The translations under genes and the position numbers were made by a program. Below are positions 26,485 to 34,781 of a stretch of DNA of 64,000 nucleotides, in pieces. Below the pieces are notes generated by a model that was given only the letters and a program-made list of their open reading frames with translations, did not search any database and was not told the origin of the DNA. The stretch spans positions 28,757 to 92,756 of the forward strand of contig JACRJB010000021.1 in assembly GCA_016215605.1 (NCBI GenBank), given 5' to 3'. This stretch comes from Rhodopseudomonas palustris (GTDB taxonomy: Bacteria; Pseudomonadota; Alphaproteobacteria; Rhizobiales; Xanthobacteraceae). Every line of letters begins with the position of its first letter. Within the stretch, counting starts at the first letter, position 1.

Positions 26485-27942
26485 ATGGCGAGCGAGACGG
26501 TGACACCGACCCTGCATGACGTGCCGATCGGCCTCGCGGCCAAGGGCGAGCGCCGCGAATTCGACAGCATGGGTAGCGTCGACGTCCCGGCCGATCGCTA
26601 TTGGGGGGCACAGACCCAGCGCTCGTTGCAGCATTTCTCGATCGGCGACGACCGGATGCCGAAGGCGGTGTACCACGCCTATGGCTACGTCAAGAAAGCC
26701 TGCGCGCTGGTGAACCATGCGGCGGGCCGGCTGCCGGCATGGAAGACCGAGGCCATCGTCCGCGCCGCCGACGAGACGATCTCGGGCGCGCTCGACGATC
26801 ACTACCCGCTGTTCGTGTGGCAGACCGGCTCCGGCACCCAGAGCAACATGAACGTCAACGAGGTCGTTTCCAACCGCGCGATCCAGCTGCTCGGCGGCAC
26901 GCTCGGCACGCAGCAACCGGTCGGACCGAACGACGACGTCAATATGGGCCAGTCGTCGAACGACACCTTCCCGACCGCGATGCATATCGCGGCGGTAGCG
27001 GCGATCGACGATCAAGTCGTGCCGCAGCTCAGCAAGCTGATCGAGATCATTGAACGGAAGGCCTACGGCTGGATGGATGTGGTCAAGATCGGGCGTACTC
27101 ATCTGGAAGACGCGGTGCCGTTGACGGTCGGCCAGGAATGGCACGGCTGGGCCGGCCAGCTCCGCGACGCCCGTGCCGCGATCGAGGCCAGCCGCGCCGG
27201 CCTGTATCAGCTCGCTGTCGGCGGCACTGCGGTCGGCACCGGCCTGAACGCGCCGAAGGGATTTGCGGCCGACGTCGCAGCCAAAATCGCCGAGCTCACC
27301 GGCAAGCCGTTCGTCACCGCGCCGAACAAATTCGCCGCGCAGGGCTCGCTCGATGCGATGGTCCGCGCCCACGGCGCGCTGCGCGATCTCGCGGTGGCGC
27401 TGATGAAGATCGCCAACGACATGCGCTGGCTCGCGTCGGGGCCGCGCTGTGGCTTCGGCGAATTGCTGCTGCCGAGCAACGAGCCCGGCTCCTCGATCAT
27501 GCCCGGCAAGGTCAACCCGACGCAGTGCGAGGCGATGGTGATGATCTGCATCCAGGTGATGGGCAACGACAGCGCCGTCGCTTTTGCCGGCAGCCAGGGC
27601 AATTTCGAGCTCAACGCGATGCGCCCGGTGATCATCAACAACTTCCTGCATTCGGCGCGCATCCTCGCCGACGGCTGCGAGAAGCTCCGGACCTATTCGG
27701 TCGAAGGCACCGAGCTCAACCGCGACCGCATCGCGCAGTATGTCGAAGGCAGCGTGATGCTGGTCACAGCGCTGTCGCCGGTGATCGGTTATCAGAACGC
27801 CGCTCATATCGCCGAGGATGCCATTGCAATGGATCTTACGCTGAAGCAGGCGGCGCTCGCCTCCGGCAAGGTCGACGAGGCGACGTTCGATCGCATCGTC
27901 CGGCCGATCGACATGGTCGGCAGCGGACTCGCGGGCGCCTGA
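26485..27942 (+). CDS. fumC: Fumarate hydratase class II
   Basis: 485 residues; class II fumarases are about 465, the extra being an N-terminal extension. Signatures: QTGSGTQSNMNVNEV, the catalytic-base region GRTHLEDAVPL, and the flexible-loop motif GSSIMPGKVNPTQ. Converts fumarate and malate reversibly in the TCA cycle, iron-independent and oxygen-stable. It is the first gene of a tight operon with thrE (1-nt gap), a cupin and mqo, so the malate it makes can be oxidised by the operon's last product. Confidence 0.95.
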   Translation: MASETVTPTLHDVPIGLAAKGERREFDSMGSVDVPADRYWGAQTQRSLQHFSIGDDRMPKAVYHAYGYVKKACALVNHAAGRLPAWKTEAIVRAADETISGALDDHYPLFVWQTGSGTQSNMNVNEVVSNRAIQLLGGTLGTQQPVGPNDDVNMGQSSNDTFPTAMHIAAVAAIDDQVVPQLSKLIEIIERKAYGWMDVVKIGRTHLEDAVPLTVGQEWHGWAGQLRDARAAIEASRAGLYQLAVGGTAVGTGLNAPKGFAADVAAKIAELTGKPFVTAPNKFAAQGSLDAMVRAHGALRDLAVALMKIANDMRWLASGPRCGFGELLLPSNEPGSSIMPGKVNPTQCEAMVMICIQVMGNDSAVAFAGSQGNFELNAMRPVIINNFLHSARILADGCEKLRTYSVEGTELNRDRIAQYVEGSVMLVTALSPVIGYQNAAHIAEDAIAMDLTLKQAALASGKVDEATFDRIVRPIDMVGSGLAGA

Positions 27943-27943
27943 G

Positions 27944-29215
27944 ATGCTGCGTGAACCGATCCCGGCGCAGCAGGCCGCGCATGTCGCGCTGCGGCTCGGC
28001 CGGCTGATGTTGGCCAACGGCGCCGACACCGCGCATGTGGTGAGTGCCGTCACCGGCTTTGCCGAGCGGCTCGGCTATCGCGTTCGTCTGTTCGTCGGCC
28101 TCGAAGGCTTGATCCTGACGCTGGAAGACGACGATGGCTTTCGTACCCGGCTCGGCCCGGCGATCGCCGGCACCGCCGTCAACATGGGCGTACTCGGCGA
28201 GCTGCGCAGCCGCGACATTGCCGACGCCGATGATCTCACCGCGATCGACCGTGCGCTCGACGACATCGAACACGGCGGCGCTCACTATCCGCGCTGGCTG
28301 GTGGCGCTCGGCATGGGCGTTACCGCCGCCTCGCTGGCGCGGCTGTTCGGCGCCGCGTGGCCGGTGGTCGGCGTCTCGGTGCTGGTCGGCATCGTCACGC
28401 AAAGCCTGCGGCAATATCTGGCGGCGAGCGGGACCAACCCTGTCGCCGGCGCGGCACTGGCCGCCTTCGGCGGCGCGATGGTCGGGCTGCTGGCGATGCG
28501 TGCGTTCCCAGGTGTCTCGCCGACGTTGTGTCTGGTGGCCGCCGGCATGATCCTGGTCCCCGGCGTGCCGCTGCTCAACGGGGTTCGTGATATCCTGGGC
28601 AGCCACATCGGCACCGGCCTCGGCCGGCTGATGCTCGCGGCCGTCACCGTACTGGCGATCACGCTCGGGCTGTTCTTGTCCGCGAGCCTGATGGGCGATG
28701 TGCTGCCGGTGAACGGCAACCCGCCGCTGCTCGCCACGTCCGAAGATCTGTTGTTCTCCGCGCTGGCCGGCGCCGGCTACGCGCTGCTGTTCAACGTGCC
28801 GGCGCGCGCCGCCTGGGTCTGCGTGATCTGCGGCATGGCCGGCCACGGGCTGCGCACCGGGCTCGAACATCTCGGTATCGAGCTCAGCCTTGCCTGCCTG
28901 ATCGGTGCCTTTGTCGCTGCGCTCGTGGGTCGCATCTTCGCCGGTTATTTCCGTGTCCCCGCCGTCACCTTCGCTTTTCCCGGCATCGTCGCTATGATCC
29001 CGGGCTTCTACGCGTTTCGCGCCGGCATCGGCGGACTCGCCATCATGAAGGCGGGCGGCGCCGCGTCGCCCGAACTGATTGCCGGCACGCTCGGCCTGAT
29101 CGTCACCGTGATGGTGGTGACGGCGGCTCTGGCCGTCGGCCTGTGCCTGGCGCTGGCCGCGCCGCTTCCGGCTGCTTTGGGCGGCCAATCGAACCAGGAA
29201 GGAGTGACCCGATGA
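27944..29215 (+). CDS. ThrE-type threonine/serine exporter
   Basis: 423 residues. The N-terminal cytosolic part (LMLANGADTAHVVSAVTGFAERLG) and the following ten or so helices match the DUF1212 plus DUF3815 fusion of ThrE, the Corynebacterium threonine/serine exporter family. Glycine-rich helix FRVPAVTFAFPGIVAMIPG is typical. Starts 1 nt after fumC and overlaps the cupin gene by ATGA. The transported compound here is unproven; a link to malate or fumarate metabolism through the operon is possible. Confidence 0.85.
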   Translation: MLREPIPAQQAAHVALRLGRLMLANGADTAHVVSAVTGFAERLGYRVRLFVGLEGLILTLEDDDGFRTRLGPAIAGTAVNMGVLGELRSRDIADADDLTAIDRALDDIEHGGAHYPRWLVALGMGVTAASLARLFGAAWPVVGVSVLVGIVTQSLRQYLAASGTNPVAGAALAAFGGAMVGLLAMRAFPGVSPTLCLVAAGMILVPGVPLLNGVRDILGSHIGTGLGRLMLAAVTVLAITLGLFLSASLMGDVLPVNGNPPLLATSEDLLFSALAGAGYALLFNVPARAAWVCVICGMAGHGLRTGLEHLGIELSLACLIGAFVAALVGRIFAGYFRVPAVTFAFPGIVAMIPGFYAFRAGIGGLAIMKAGGAASPELIAGTLGLIVTVMVVTAALAVGLCLALAAPLPAALGGQSNQEGVTR

Positions 29216-29613
29216 TACGCTGCGTGCGGATGTGGACCGGCGAGGACGGCAATTCGCTGTTCGAGGAAGGCTGGATCGATCTCACTGAAGGCGCGCGCGG
29301 CGACGCGGTCGGCAAGCCGGTGCCCGCCATCGAGGTTTCGTTTCAGGAGACGAAGTCGGGCGGCTCGTTCGAATGGCACCAGGATCCGGTGCCGCGCTAC
29401 GTCATCACGCTGTCGGGCACGCTCGAATTCGAGACCAAGTCCGGCGCGACCTTCACGATCCGTCCCGGCGACATCCTGCTGGCGCAGGACAACAGCGGCT
29501 CCGGCCACAAATGGCGGCTGATCGGCGAGGAGCCGTGGCGCCGCGCCTATGTGGTGTATCGCGAGGGCTCCGCCTTGCAGTTCGTCGCAGCCAATAAAGA
29601 GCCGTCGAAATGA
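29212..29613 (+). CDS. Small cupin-domain protein
   Basis: 133 residues, a single beta-barrel cupin: FEWHQDPVPRYVITLSGTLEFET and IRPGDILLAQDNSGSGHKW give the two cupin motifs, with candidate metal ligands His, Glu and His. The family is broad (enzymes, sensors, isomerases), so no reaction can be assigned. GGAG lies about 8 nt before the ATG at 29212. It overlaps both neighbours by 4 nt, so it is translated as part of the fumC-mqo operon. Confidence 0.85.
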   Translation: MIRCVRMWTGEDGNSLFEEGWIDLTEGARGDAVGKPVPAIEVSFQETKSGGSFEWHQDPVPRYVITLSGTLEFETKSGATFTIRPGDILLAQDNSGSGHKWRLIGEEPWRRAYVVYREGSALQFVAANKEPSK

Positions 29614-31100
29614 GCCAGATCCCCGAGACCTCCGACATCGTGCTGATCGGCGCCGGCATCATGAGCGCGACGCTCGGCACCGTGCTGAAGGAGCTGGAGC
29701 CGTCGCTCTCCGTGACGATGTTCGAGACGCTGCACGATTGCGGCCAGGAAAGCTCGCAGGCCTGGAACAATGCCGGCACCGGCCACGCCGCCAATTGCGA
29801 ACTCAACTACACGCCGCAGCGGCCGGACGGCAGCGCCGACATCTCCAAGGCGCTCGAGGTCAACACCGAGTTCGACATCTCGCGCCAGCTCTGGGCGCAT
29901 CTCGTCGGCAAGGGCGCGATCCCGGATCCGCGCGCCTTCCTGCATCCCTGCCCACATATGAGCTTCGTCTGGGGCGACGACAACGTCGCGTTCCTGCGCC
30001 AGCGCCACCGCGAGATGGCGGCGCATCACTGCTATCACGGCATGGAGTTCAGCGAAGACCCGGCGCAGATCGCCGCCTGGGCGCCGCTGATCATCGAGGG
30101 ACGCGAGCCGGGACAGCCGATCGCCGCGACGCGGATCATCAGCGGCGCCGACGTTGACTACGGCGCGCTGACGCATTTGCTGGTGAAACAACTGCAGGCG
30201 CAGTCCGGCGTCTCGGTGCACTACAAGCACCGTGTCGTCGCGCTGGCGCGCGACGACGGGCGCTGGCTGGTGACGGTCGAGAACGTCGCCACCCATGAGC
30301 GCACCACGACCTCGACGCGCTTCGTGTTCGCCGGCGCCGGCGGGGGCTCGCTCGACATTCTGCAGAAGTCCGGTATCCCCGAAGGCAACGGCTATGCGGG
30401 CTTCCCGGTCAGCGGCATCTGGCTGCGCTGCGATGTCGACGAGATCAGCGCGCGGCATCACGCCAAGGTCTATGGCAAGGCGGCGCACGGCTCGCCGCCA
30501 ATGTCGGTGCCGCATCTCGACACCCGTATCATCGGCGGCAAGCGCTCGCTGCTGTTCGGGCCCTATGCGGGCTTCTCCAGCAAATTCCTCAAGCACGGCT
30601 CCTACGCGGATCTGCTCCGCTCGATCGAGCCCGGCAACCTCCTGCCGATGCTGGCAGTGGCGCGCGACGACTGGCAGCTCAGCGAATATCTGATCGGCCA
30701 GGTGCTGCAGACCTCGGAGCATCAATTCGCCGCGCTGCAGGGGTTCTTCCCGAAGGCGCAGCGCGAGGACTGGCAGCGCGCCGTCGCTGGCCAGAGGGTG
30801 CAGATCATCAAGCCCGATCCGCAGCACACCGGGGTGCTCGAATTCGGCACCGAGCTGGTCGCCAGCGCCGACAAATCCTTCGTCGCGCTACTCGGCGCCT
30901 CGCCGGGCGCCTCGACCGCCGCCTTCATTGCCATGGAGGTGCTGCAGAAATGCTTCGACGACCGGCTGACGCCGAATGGGTGGCTCGGCCGCTTGAAGCA
31001 GATGATTCCGACCTATGGCATTGACCTTAAGAAGGACGCCGACGCCTGCCGCGACAGCCGTGCCAAAACCGCCAAAGTCCTGCAGCTCGATTTCGTCTAA
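29610..31100 (+). CDS. mqo: Malate:quinone oxidoreductase
   Basis: 496 residues, the normal size. The N-terminal FAD-binding motif is DIVLIGAGIMSATLGTVLKELEP; later GFPVSGIWLRC and the C-terminal ALLGASPGASTAAFIAMEVL are characteristic of Mqo. A peripheral membrane flavoprotein that oxidises malate to oxaloacetate and reduces quinone. Last gene of the operon led by fumC, so the two consecutive TCA steps fumarate to oxaloacetate are encoded together. Confidence 0.95.
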   Translation: MSQIPETSDIVLIGAGIMSATLGTVLKELEPSLSVTMFETLHDCGQESSQAWNNAGTGHAANCELNYTPQRPDGSADISKALEVNTEFDISRQLWAHLVGKGAIPDPRAFLHPCPHMSFVWGDDNVAFLRQRHREMAAHHCYHGMEFSEDPAQIAAWAPLIIEGREPGQPIAATRIISGADVDYGALTHLLVKQLQAQSGVSVHYKHRVVALARDDGRWLVTVENVATHERTTTSTRFVFAGAGGGSLDILQKSGIPEGNGYAGFPVSGIWLRCDVDEISARHHAKVYGKAAHGSPPMSVPHLDTRIIGGKRSLLFGPYAGFSSKFLKHGSYADLLRSIEPGNLLPMLAVARDDWQLSEYLIGQVLQTSEHQFAALQGFFPKAQREDWQRAVAGQRVQIIKPDPQHTGVLEFGTELVASADKSFVALLGASPGASTAAFIAMEVLQKCFDDRLTPNGWLGRLKQMIPTYGIDLKKDADACRDSRAKTAKVLQLDFV

Positions 31101-31504
31101 TCTTCCTGACGACGATGTCTTGGAAGCACCTCCAATGTGCGCCTTGGCGGTGCGGAGGCGGACCGCTTGCCTAGCTGCGTTCCGATCAGCGATTGCTTCC
31201 TGAAGGCCGCGGCAACGAATTCACCGTGCGGGTCGGGTGACGCCGGCCAGCACAGCAATTGGCTCCCTCGGCAACCGTAGAGCGGACGAGCGAAGCGACA
31301 TCCGGCATGCCGTTTTCGGCATGCCGGATTGCGGAGTATCCGTGGTTCAACTCGTTTTCCCGGCGCGGCGCGGACGACGGGTGGCGACGCGGGGTCTCGT
31401 GCGCCGGGGAGACGGACCTCTCCCAGGTTGCGATAAGTCTGATGACGTTTGAATATCCCCGGGCCCGGATGCTCTCCGCACCACGGGCGGGCGCCGGGGC
31501 CCGG
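31101..31504. other. Intergenic gap between convergent genes
   Basis: About 400 bases between mqo (plus) and the ABC binding protein (minus). Apart from the hairpin element at 31283-31329 I see no gene. Confidence 0.5.
31283..31329. repeat. REP-like palindromic element / bidirectional terminator
   Basis: GCGGACGAGCGAAGCGACAT leads into a perfect 13-bp stem (31300-31312 with 31317-31329, ATCCGGCATGCCG / CGGCATGCCGGAT) and a TTTT loop. The leading part resembles the dispersed intergenic repeats of Rhodopseudomonas and Bradyrhizobium (recalled pattern, not searched). Its place between two converging genes also suits a bidirectional terminator. Confidence 0.5.
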
Positions 31505-32641
31505 TCAGTTCGCCAGCGAGACTTCCTTCAGGATCTTGATCTTCTTGTCGGCCACGCCTTCGATCAGCACGACCTTGCCGCCCTGGTTGTGGTCGTCGAA
31601 GGTGACTTTGGCCCCCATGACGTTGGTGAACTCGATCTTCTTGATGGCGTCGCGGATCGCCGTCGGGTCGGTCGAGCCGGCATTCTTGATCGCCGTCAGC
31701 AGCAGGCGCATGGCGTCGTAGCCGGCCCAGGTCTGGAGCACCGGCGTCGTCTTGTGGCGCTTCTCGATCTCCGCGGCGAAGGCCTTATTGGCGGCCGTAT
31801 CGACCAGATAGCTGTAGGTCCATGCGGTGATCGATCCCTCCATGCCGCCGGCCTGGATGATCTGCAGGTTGTTGCCGCCGGGGTCGAAACGGCCGATGAA
31901 CGGAATCCGCACGCCGAGCTGCATGGCATTGCGCAGGAAGTTGAGCTGATCGCCGGCGAGCTGGAAGATCGCGATCGCGTCCGGCTTGCTCTGCTGGATG
32001 CGCGTCAGCAGTGCGGTGAAGTCCGGATAGCTCTGCGGGTGGAAGTCGGTCGAGATCACCTCGAGTCCGTGCTTCTTGGCGACCGCCGCGAAGGCCGCGG
32101 CGCCGCCGCGTCCGAAGTCGGTGTCCTCGCCCAATATGGCCACACGCTTGATCTTCGAGCTGCCGCTCAGATAAATGCCGAGCGCGTTCATCATGTCGTC
32201 GTCGGACGGGTTGATGCGGAACGTCCATTCGTTGCCGCCGACGCCGGACAGATCGGTGATCTTCGGGCTCGACGCGATGCCGTCCACCAGCGGAATCTTC
32301 GCCGCGGCGATCAACGGCATGGTGGCGAGCGTCGCCGACGAACAATGCGCGCCGACGATGGCGACGACTTTGGCCTCGATCAGCTTGTTGGCGACGTTCA
32401 CCGCTTCCGACGGATTGCAGCGGTTGTCGTAGGCGAGCACCTCGACCTTCTTGCCGAGCACGCCGCCGGCCGCGTTGGCCTCGTCGAGAGCCAGCTGGTA
32501 ACCCCACCGTTGCCATATCGCGGGCGCGGCGGCCGGTCCGGTATCGGGGACGCTGGCGCCAATCACGACGTTCTGTGCATGGGCCGCCACCGGAGCAGCG
32601 AGCGCAAGCCCGATCGCCACCATCAATCTCTTCATCAGCAT
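31505..32641 (-). CDS. ABC transporter substrate-binding protein, branched-chain amino-acid type
   Basis: 378 residues with a signal peptide (MLMKRLMVAIGLALAAPVAAHA) and a LivK/Peripla_BP_6 body: VVIGASVPDTGPAA at the mature N-terminus, ALDEANAAGGVLGKKVEVLAYD, and VAILGEDTDFGRGG. It delivers its ligand to an inner-membrane permease. The only matching permease in the window is livHMGF at 40.7-44.0 kb, which has no binding protein of its own and shares the same operator, so they probably belong together. Cotranscribed with the threonine-aldolase-like gene 63 bases upstream. Ligand unknown; this family also binds aromatic acids, amides and urea. Confidence 0.88.
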   Translation of the reverse strand: MLMKRLMVAIGLALAAPVAAHAQNVVIGASVPDTGPAAAPAIWQRWGYQLALDEANAAGGVLGKKVEVLAYDNRCNPSEAVNVANKLIEAKVVAIVGAHCSSATLATMPLIAAAKIPLVDGIASSPKITDLSGVGGNEWTFRINPSDDDMMNALGIYLSGSSKIKRVAILGEDTDFGRGGAAAFAAVAKKHGLEVISTDFHPQSYPDFTALLTRIQQSKPDAIAIFQLAGDQLNFLRNAMQLGVRIPFIGRFDPGGNNLQIIQAGGMEGSITAWTYSYLVDTAANKAFAAEIEKRHKTTPVLQTWAGYDAMRLLLTAIKNAGSTDPTAIRDAIKKIEFTNVMGAKVTFDDHNQGGKVVLIEGVADKKIKILKEVSLAN

Positions 32642-32704
32642 CGTCGTGCCTCTCTCGACTACGAGGTTCGGGTTACAGCAAAAGAAATTCGTTCAGCGTC
32701 GTGC

Positions 32705-33784
32705 TCACGCCGCACCCCGGGCGGCGCTCACGAAGGCATGGACGTCGTCGGCGGAGGTCGCGAAGGACGTCACCAGCCGAACCAGAACGTCGTCGGTCCC
32801 GAGCGTCAGCAGCCGCCCGAAGCCGCGGTCGCCCCATTCGTAGTAACGCGCGCCGGCCTTCTTGAGCGCCGCATCGACCGGACGGGGAAGTGCGGCAAAG
32901 AGCTGATTGCCGCGCGGCTCGAAAGCCAGCCGCACGCCCGGCACCTGGGTGAGGCCGTCCGACAATTCGGCGGCGCGCCGGTTGGCCAGCCGCGCGAGAT
33001 CGAGCCAGTGTCCGCCGGCGAGATAGGCCGCCATCTGCGCGCCGAGCATCCGCCCCTTGGACAGGACGTGGCCGGCGCGCTTGCGCTGATAGGCGAACGC
33101 CGCGGCCTTCGCCGCGTCGAAGAAGATCACGGCCTCGCAGGCCAGAGCGCCGTTCTTGGTGGCCCCGAAGGAGAGGACGTCGATGCCGGCCTTCCAACTC
33201 ATCTCGGCCGCTGTGCATCCGATCGCGACCAGCGCATTGGCGAAGCGCGCGCCGTCCATATGCACCGCCAGGCCGCGATCGTGGGCGATGGCGGCGAGTT
33301 CGGCGATCTCGCCGCAGTCGTAGAGCGTGCCGCATTCGGTCGCCTGCGACAGCGACAGCGAGGCCGGCTGAACCTGCCGCACCGGGCCTGCCGGGAATTC
33401 GCGGAGGATGTCGCGCAGGGCGGCCGGATCGATCTTGCCGTGCGCGCCGTCGACGCCGATCAGCTTGGCGCCCGCGGTGAACATTTCCGGGGCGCCACAT
33501 TCGTCATTGGCGATGTGGGCCCGATGATGACAGAACACCGCGCCCCAAGGCGGGGTGATCGCGCCGAGCGCGAGTGCGTTCGACGCCGTTCCGGTCGCGA
33601 CGAAGTAAGCCGCGACCTCGCATTCGAACACCTCGTTCAGCAGCGCGCGCGCGCGGTCGCTGTAGCAATCGTGGCCGTAGGCCGGCTCGGCGCCGTCATT
33701 GGCCGCGAGGAGAGCCTCGAGCACGCGCGGGCTCGCGCCGACGGCGTTGTCGCTGGCAAAATCCATCACGGCCGATACCGTCAT
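32705..33784 (-). CDS. Low-specificity L-threonine aldolase-like PLP enzyme
   Basis: 359 residues, fold-type I PLP enzyme of the LtaE family. It begins MDFASDNAVGASPRVLEAL, has YGHDCYSDRARALLNEVF, the PLP-stacking region HHRAHIANDECGAPE, the aspartate motif VHMDGARFANAL and the PLP lysine in SFGATKNGA (Lys210). Family members cleave beta-hydroxy-alpha-amino acids to glycine and an aldehyde. Here it is co-regulated with the F420 island, so its real substrate is probably an intermediate of that pathway. Preceded by a strong promoter and operator only 6 nt from the ATG. Confidence 0.85.
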   Translation of the reverse strand: MTVSAVMDFASDNAVGASPRVLEALLAANDGAEPAYGHDCYSDRARALLNEVFECEVAAYFVATGTASNALALGAITPPWGAVFCHHRAHIANDECGAPEMFTAGAKLIGVDGAHGKIDPAALRDILREFPAGPVRQVQPASLSLSQATECGTLYDCGEIAELAAIAHDRGLAVHMDGARFANALVAIGCTAAEMSWKAGIDVLSFGATKNGALACEAVIFFDAAKAAAFAYQRKRAGHVLSKGRMLGAQMAAYLAGGHWLDLARLANRRAAELSDGLTQVPGVRLAFEPRGNQLFAALPRPVDAALKKAGARYYEWGDRGFGRLLTLGTDDVLVRLVTSFATSADDVHAFVSAARGAA

Positions 33785-33789
33785 CAGGT

Positions 33790-33850
33790 GTTCCGATTAA
33801 GAGAACGTCGTTCCGAACATGATTAGAGAAGACGGTCGCCGGCCTGTCAA
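33790..33850 (-). promoter_or_regulatory. Promoter and 25-bp operator (site C) of ltaE-like/livK operon
   Basis: On the minus strand: -35 TTGACA (33845-33850), 17-nt spacer, -10 TCTAAT (33822-33827), then after 7 nt the operator at 33790-33814: GGAAC, 3 nt, GTTCT, 7 nt (CTTAATC), GGAAC. The operator would cover the transcription start and leader, fitting repression. Confidence 0.75.
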
Positions 33851-33935
33851 GCGGCGCACTGCCCATGAAGCCAGCGAACGCTGCACAGATTGCGGGACGA
33901 GCCGACAAGTAGTGAGCAGACGCAGCGCTTTCGGC

Positions 33936-33989
33936 TTGGAATCCCGTCGCCCCGTCGCTATAGATGAACGCTGTTACGTTTATCGGAAT
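33936..33989 (+). promoter_or_regulatory. Promoter and operator (site E) of iclR
   Basis: -35 TTGGAA (33936-33941), 17-nt spacer, -10 TATAGA (33959-33964), directly followed by the operator 33965-33989: TGAAC, 3 nt, GTTAC, 7 nt (GTTTATC), GGAAT. It is the weakest match of the five sites, consistent with autoregulation. Confidence 0.6.
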
Positions 33990-33996
33990 GGTTGGG

Positions 33997-34776
33997 ATGG
34001 GTGCTGAAAGTCAGTCGGTTGCACGCGCGGTCGATATCCTGCAGCTGCTGTCCGACAACGGTTCGCTCGGCGTGCGTGAGATCGCCCGCCGCATGGAGCT
34101 GTCGCCGACCATCGTGCATCGGCTGGTGAGCACGCTGGCCTCGACCGGTCTCGCGGAGCAGGCGCCGGACACCCAGAAGTACCGCATCGGCTATCGCGCG
34201 TTCCGGATCGGATCGTCGTTCCTGTCGCAGAACGATCTCGACCGCGCCAGCACGCCCGAACTGGTGGCGCTCGCCGAACAGCACCAGATCAGCAGCTTCC
34301 TCGGCGTGCTACGCGGCGGCGCGATGGTCTATCTCAAGGTCGTCAAGAGCAACGGCCCGATCGCGATCAACAATCAGCCCGGCTCGCTCGCCGCGATTCA
34401 CTCCACCGCCTTCGGCAAGGTGAGGCTCGCGGCGCTGCCCGACAAGGAGGCCGCCGAGGTGCTCGGCAAGGAGCCCTACAAGCGGCTGACGAAGAAGACC
34501 AAGGTGACGTTCCGCGCGCTGCTCGGTGAGCTGCGCGAGATCCGCGAGACCGGGATCGCGATTTCCGACGAGGAGAATCTGGTCAACGTCTATTCGGTCG
34601 GCGCCGCCGTGCGGGACGCATCGGGCGAGGTGATCGCCTCGCTCAGCGGAGCGGTGCCGCGGCAGGGGATGACCAAGCGCGAGATCGAACACGTCAACGC
34701 GCTGGTGAAGTCGGCGGCCGACAGCGTCTCGCGCAAGATGGGGGCGCCGTCGGCGCCGTCCGGCCGCGGTCGCTGA
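33997..34776 (+). CDS. IclR-family regulator, likely controller of the F420 island
   Basis: 259 residues from ATG 33997. The open frame extends to 33964, but that ATG lies inside the -10 box, and ATG 33988 overlaps the operator, so 33997 is preferred. N-terminal winged HTH: VARAVDILQLLSDNGSLGVREIARRMELSPTIVHRLV (given in part). C-terminal IclR effector domain: PELVALAEQHQISSFLGVL, AIHSTAFGKVRLA, ISDEENLVNVYSVGAAVRDASG. IclR proteins bind short palindromes as dimers or tetramers and release on binding small acids. Its own promoter carries the operator found at four other promoters here. It is a close paralogue of the regulator at 62308-63096. Convergent with an LLM gene. Confidence 0.9.
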   Translation: MGAESQSVARAVDILQLLSDNGSLGVREIARRMELSPTIVHRLVSTLASTGLAEQAPDTQKYRIGYRAFRIGSSFLSQNDLDRASTPELVALAEQHQISSFLGVLRGGAMVYLKVVKSNGPIAINNQPGSLAAIHSTAFGKVRLAALPDKEAAEVLGKEPYKRLTKKTKVTFRALLGELREIRETGIAISDEENLVNVYSVGAAVRDASGEVIASLSGAVPRQGMTKREIEHVNALVKSAADSVSRKMGAPSAPSGRGR

Positions 34777-34781
34777 CGCGG

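Noticed and set aside
31259..33826. 855-codon plus-strand open frame over livK and ltaE
   Set aside because: Antisense to two genes with signal peptide and PLP-lysine motifs; the translation shows no domain.
33964..33996. Earlier ATG codons (33964, 33988) as the start of the first iclR gene
   Set aside because: 33964 overlaps the end of the -10 hexamer and would precede the transcript start; 33988 overlaps the operator. ATG 33997 leaves a normal leader.
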